From Uranotaenia lowii (taxonomy: Eukaryota > Arthropoda > Insecta > Diptera > Culicidae): DNA of 64,000 bases. Positions 60,411-64,000 of the stretch are shown here, one piece after another. Both the position numbers and the translations under genes were made by a program. Positions within the stretch are counted from its first letter, which is position 1. Each line of letters begins with the position of its first letter. Location of the stretch: NCBI RefSeq assembly GCF_029784155.1, contig NC_073693.1:149236843-149300842 (forward strand). Reading direction: 5' to 3'. The notes beneath the pieces were generated by a model. It was not told where the DNA came from and made no database searches. It saw nothing but the letters and a program-made list of their open reading frames with translations.

Positions 60411-62302
60411 TCATAAAGCCTTTTTGCTTTGCTACACCTTCCAAATATTATTGTAATTTGTTGGACCTAGTTATTCAACTTTTCATTTATTTGCACAAGA
60501 TTTTAAATTCATTTTCAAAATCATTAAATGTTTTTTTCAAAATTAAACTACTTTTTTTGTTTTGATTTAATTTTTTTTTAAATTCGTGTTTTAATCCTTT
60601 TTGTAACTCTGGATTTTTTTGTTTCATATGTTAATAACATGTGCCAAAATATTTTTTTACATATGGAATTTTCGTAGCCCCTCAAACTCAAACTGTTATA
60701 GAAACATTTTTTGTAACAAAATAACGGCACGGGACACTTATTTTACCTATTCGTTCTCGAATTATTATACAAATTGTGAGAGTGACCACCTCCCTCATTC
60801 CTGTATCCCATATGGAAGAAAGGGGGTAACATAACATCAGAATACACTTCTTATATACAAATACGATCCCGTGTCATATATGGCTCCATTCTCGATAAGT
60901 TCTTGAGATAAAAAATGGGTGACCCTCTCACCACTTTATATCTCCCCTCTGGCAAGAGAAAAAGGGTCTCAAACCATCGAAGAAACATTGTCCATACACA
61001 AGTATGCTTCCATGCAAATTTGATTCCATTTTCTCAATTAGTTATCGAAATAATAAAAAAATTGTATGAGTGACCCTCTTCTCACTTTCAATCGTTTCAC
61101 TGAATGGATGGAGGGGTGCTAAACCACCGAAAAAAAAAACATTTCTTGTGATCGAATACCCTTTCACCCCAAATTTGGTTTCGTTTGCTTTATTAGATGT
61201 CGAGCTATGCTATAAAATTTGTATCGGAGCCCCTATTTCTACCTACCCCCTACCTGGTACGAGGGAGTCAAGATAAAACATTCCGTGTATTCAAATACAC
61301 TCCCATGCCCCATTCTATTCCATTTGCTCGATTGTTTGATTGTTCCCATAACATATTTGGTTCCATTTGTTAGAAATTTGTTTGCTTCATGCAAAACAAT
61401 CATATGTGAGCTCCCGTCTTCGCTAGCTGCAATCCCAATTGAAGGAAAAAGAAGTCTCAAATAAGCCAAAAGCCATTTTACGTATACAAATGCTTTTCCA
61501 TGACAAAATTGTTTCCATTTGCTCTATTAGTTCTCGAGTTATGCAAAAAATGGTAAAGGCTGTTCTCTCTCCTTCCTATCACCCCACTGGAAGGAGGCAG
61601 TAGCACCAAATATTCACAGAAACATTTCTTGTGCTCAAATACCCTCTCAAGCTCAATTTCGTTCCATCTGCTGGGTAAGTTCCTGAGTTATGTGAAAAGT
61701 TGTATGGGAGCACCCTCCACCCTTAAGATTATCATAGAAACATTTCTCGTAACCAAATACCTCCCCACGCCAAATTTGGTTCCATTTGCTTGATTAGTTT
61801 TCCAGTTATGCTGAAAATTACACCTTTAGTTTCTTTAGCTCCTTTTTCTATCTTCTCATATGAAGAAGCAAGGGGTACTTAATATTCATGGAACTATTTA
61901 TCGTACCGCAACACCCTTCCAAGCCAAATTTGGTTACATTTGATCGAATAATTTTCAAGTTCATTAGCTTGATTAGTTCTCCAGTTATGTTAAAAATTTT
62001 AAGGTAGGCCCACTCCCCCTTTCCTCTCTCCCCACTGAATGGAGGGAGGGGTACCAAACAATCATAGAAACATTCCTCGTACTGGAATACACTCCCATGC
62101 CAAATTTGGTTCCATTTGTATGATCAGTTCTCGAGTTATGAAAACTTATTACATATATTTGAAAGAGGGTCCCAAACCATTATAGGAACCTTTGCCGGCC
62201 TCCATTACCCCCATCTGCCAAGTTTCACGCAAATCGGTTCAGTATTTTTCGAGTCTCTAGGGAACAGACAGACAGACATAAATCCATTTTTATTCATATA
62301 GA
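60411..62302 (-). mobile_element. Helitron-like element
   Basis: The 5' end (TCTATATGAATAAAAATGG, reverse of 62302 and down) is followed by a short CTGT block and 'tccctagagactc'. The 3' hairpin near 60415-60445 is decayed. The modules align with those of 36485-39520, and this copy shows empty sites for both insertions found there. Confidence 0.7.
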
Positions 62303-63530
62303 TATCACCATCTTTTTTGAAAATGCTACGTTTTTCATTAAAAAAATTATAACCATTTCAACGTAAACAAAATCTGAACTCAATAAATATTATTTAAAAA
62401 TGACAGGTTTTCCTGGCTAGAGCTTTAAAAAATTTCAAGAAATTTTTTGTTAAGGTTAAATACATACATTCAAAATTCATTGGCTATGCAAAGTAGTTTT
62501 TTGCGAGTTTTTATTTTCATAATGCTGTGAAACAGGTTTGAAATGAGCAGTTAAAACACAAAAATTAAATAAATACATATTGAAAATGACTAACATCGAA
62601 TATCTTTTCTGAGGTGACAGTAAGGTTTAAGGTTTGTTTACATAAAATGTGCCGCAAGAATTAATAAATGTTTTTCATCCAAAGATATATTTCTTAGAAC
62701 TTTCAGTATTTGAATGAAAATGTTTTAATTCCATACACATTTCCATACAAAATCAAAACTTGTTGTGCTTATTAAGGACTAAATGAATCGCTTCCGAAAT
62801 TTTAATTGCTATGTGTGTCAGTAAAACAACCAAAAAAAAGTTATAAGAAGTGTTAACATGTATAAATTTGAAAGTTTCATACAAAGCTTGCAGCGGTCCA
62901 ATGCGCATATTTAAGATTTCCTGATTGCTCGGATATTTAATACAAAATTTGGAACAGTCCTGCCTGGCCTGGTTGCCCGGATGTTATTGAAGATTGTCCG
63001 TTTTATCTTGCATCATGAATATCTAAAAAAAAACGCGTAAATTTAAAATTTTGAAAACCAATTGTCAGATAAAAGTGTCCCATTTCTAAAAGAACTAAGC
63101 TTTAGCTGAACCAACATTTTTAAAATCATAAATTTTATACAAATTGGTTAAAAACAAGAGAGGTAAAGCGATTTTAAGCGACACTCAACATCCGTAAAGA
63201 AAGTTTGTTTTTTTTTAGTTTTCTGAGAGCATCAATAAAAAAAGTAATGTTACAAAATTAAAGATTTCATTAGTTTATTGGGAGGCACAGAAGATTTTTT
63301 TTTATTTTAATGCGCCTGAATAAAGGTTACACGCTCTTGACATTCAAGAGCGGAGAGGGTCAATTGGCACAAAATATTCAGAAGTGTACTCGTAATAATT
63401 TGGTTTTGAAAGCTTGTGTCCTTTTGAATTTACAATTTCAATCCTTTAAATCTCAAATGATAAAGATCTGTCTAATTTTATTATATGAGTACTGATAGAA
63501 ATATATTTTTAGAATTGATGAGCTAGTAAC
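62303..63530. other. AT-rich intergenic DNA with repeat relics
   Basis: A decayed piece of the 'gcccgg' hAT MITE lies at about 62900-63000, and a solo mariner-type end (tcccatttctaaaagaacta) at 63078-63106. No gene. Confidence 0.45.
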
Positions 63531-64000
63531 GTTCCAAAACTCATGTTGCGTCTAGCATAGCCTTGCGACAACACGCGGAAGTTATGTTTCGTTGCAGCAC
63601 GAATGATGCACGAGAGACCTACAGTTTTCCAAACAGAGCAGGCGCGAGAGAATGCTCCCGGCTTTCCATGGAGAATTGAGAGTGTTTATTTTCCAATTTC
63701 ATCTCTCTCACCCAAGAGACAATGTTTACGATTTTCCGCGAGCATTTTTCTTATTCTCGCTAACACTCTCTACCTTCCGGTGGTTAGTAATGTGCCTTGC
63801 ATATTTAGCTTGGGATGCTGCAATGTTAGATCAAATCCGCCACCTGGGTCACCAGTCACAATGCTCTCTCTATGTTGTGGAGGAGGATCACGAGGAGGGA
63901 CTGACGCTTCAGCAAAGTGGACACCGAGACACGGTTTTGCCGCTGATGCCGGGTCGTTGGTTCGTTCGTTCGTCTGGTGCGCGACAGCAGCTTGCAGCGG
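63531..64000. promoter_or_regulatory. GC-richer region with GAGA-type motifs, possible promoter or 5' UTR
   Basis: Base composition rises sharply, and ctctctc/gagag motifs recur (for example around 63645, 63703 and 63861) with 'cagcagcttgcagcgg' at the end. It could be the promoter or leader of a gene beyond the window, or an unrecognised repeat. Confidence 0.3.

Overview
The window looks like mosquito nuclear DNA (Culicidae, culicine-like). It is AT-rich with short dipteran introns of about 58-68 bp, carries a two-domain (atypical) odorant-binding protein of a type best known from mosquitoes, and is packed with insect transposons: Helitrons, hAT and other TIR elements, an IS630/Tc1-mariner relic, R1-like, jockey-like and RTE-like non-LTR elements, and tRNA-derived SINEs. 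It also contains a 500-N scaffold gap at 2870-3369. I estimate that less than one tenth is host coding sequence.

Host genes. (1) Two convergent SLC17-type (sialin / inorganic phosphate cotransporter-like) MFS genes. The one at 26046-27622 (-) is complete: 4 exons, 464 aa. The one at 8505-9709 (+) shows only the last two exons. Its penultimate exon is 547 nt, exactly the length of the matching exon in the (-) gene, and the splice phases agree, so the two are paralogues; the first two exons of the (+) copy are not visible in this window. (2) A two-domain odorant-binding protein at 39960-40991 (-), a single exon with a signal peptide and a TATA box. (3) Directly upstream on the same strand, a 5-exon gene for dynein regulatory complex subunit 2 (DRC2/CCDC65) at 41310-42948 (-). 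(4) A small gene that simple ORF calling misses, 31350-33548 (-): three exons, 102 codons in frame. Its first intron holds a hAT element whose 8-bp target duplication copied the splice acceptor.

Repeats by region. 0-8 kb: Helitron pieces, a perfect 712-bp tandem duplication, (TA)n runs and the gap. 9.7-15.5 kb: short repeats, several MITE-like inverted-repeat elements, an R1-like 3' end and a mariner relic. 15.5-20.4 kb: a composite with a 2.2-kb element carrying mirrored 15-mers and a hairpin-rich array of about 134-bp units in two opposite blocks. 20.4-23.3 kb: a jockey-like RT gene (-) split by a 2-kb R1-like element (+) with its own repetitive GC-rich 3' UTR. 24.5-25.7 kb: head-to-head short Helitrons. 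28.1-30.5 kb: three concentric inverted-terminus elements. 30.9-35.8 kb: two hAT elements with exact 8-bp target duplications, plus SINEs. 36.5-39.5 kb: a 3-kb Helitron holding two smaller transposons. 43.4-49.5 kb: an LTR-like promoter region, an RTE-like element split by a jockey-like fragment, and a second R1-like 3' UTR. 50.9-62.3 kb: a mariner-superfamily relic, SINE, TIR elements and another Helitron. The last 0.5 kb is GC-richer with GAGA-type motifs and may lead into a gene beyond the window.

All calls come from reading the sequence; no alignment or database search was run. Repeat boundaries without target duplications are approximate.
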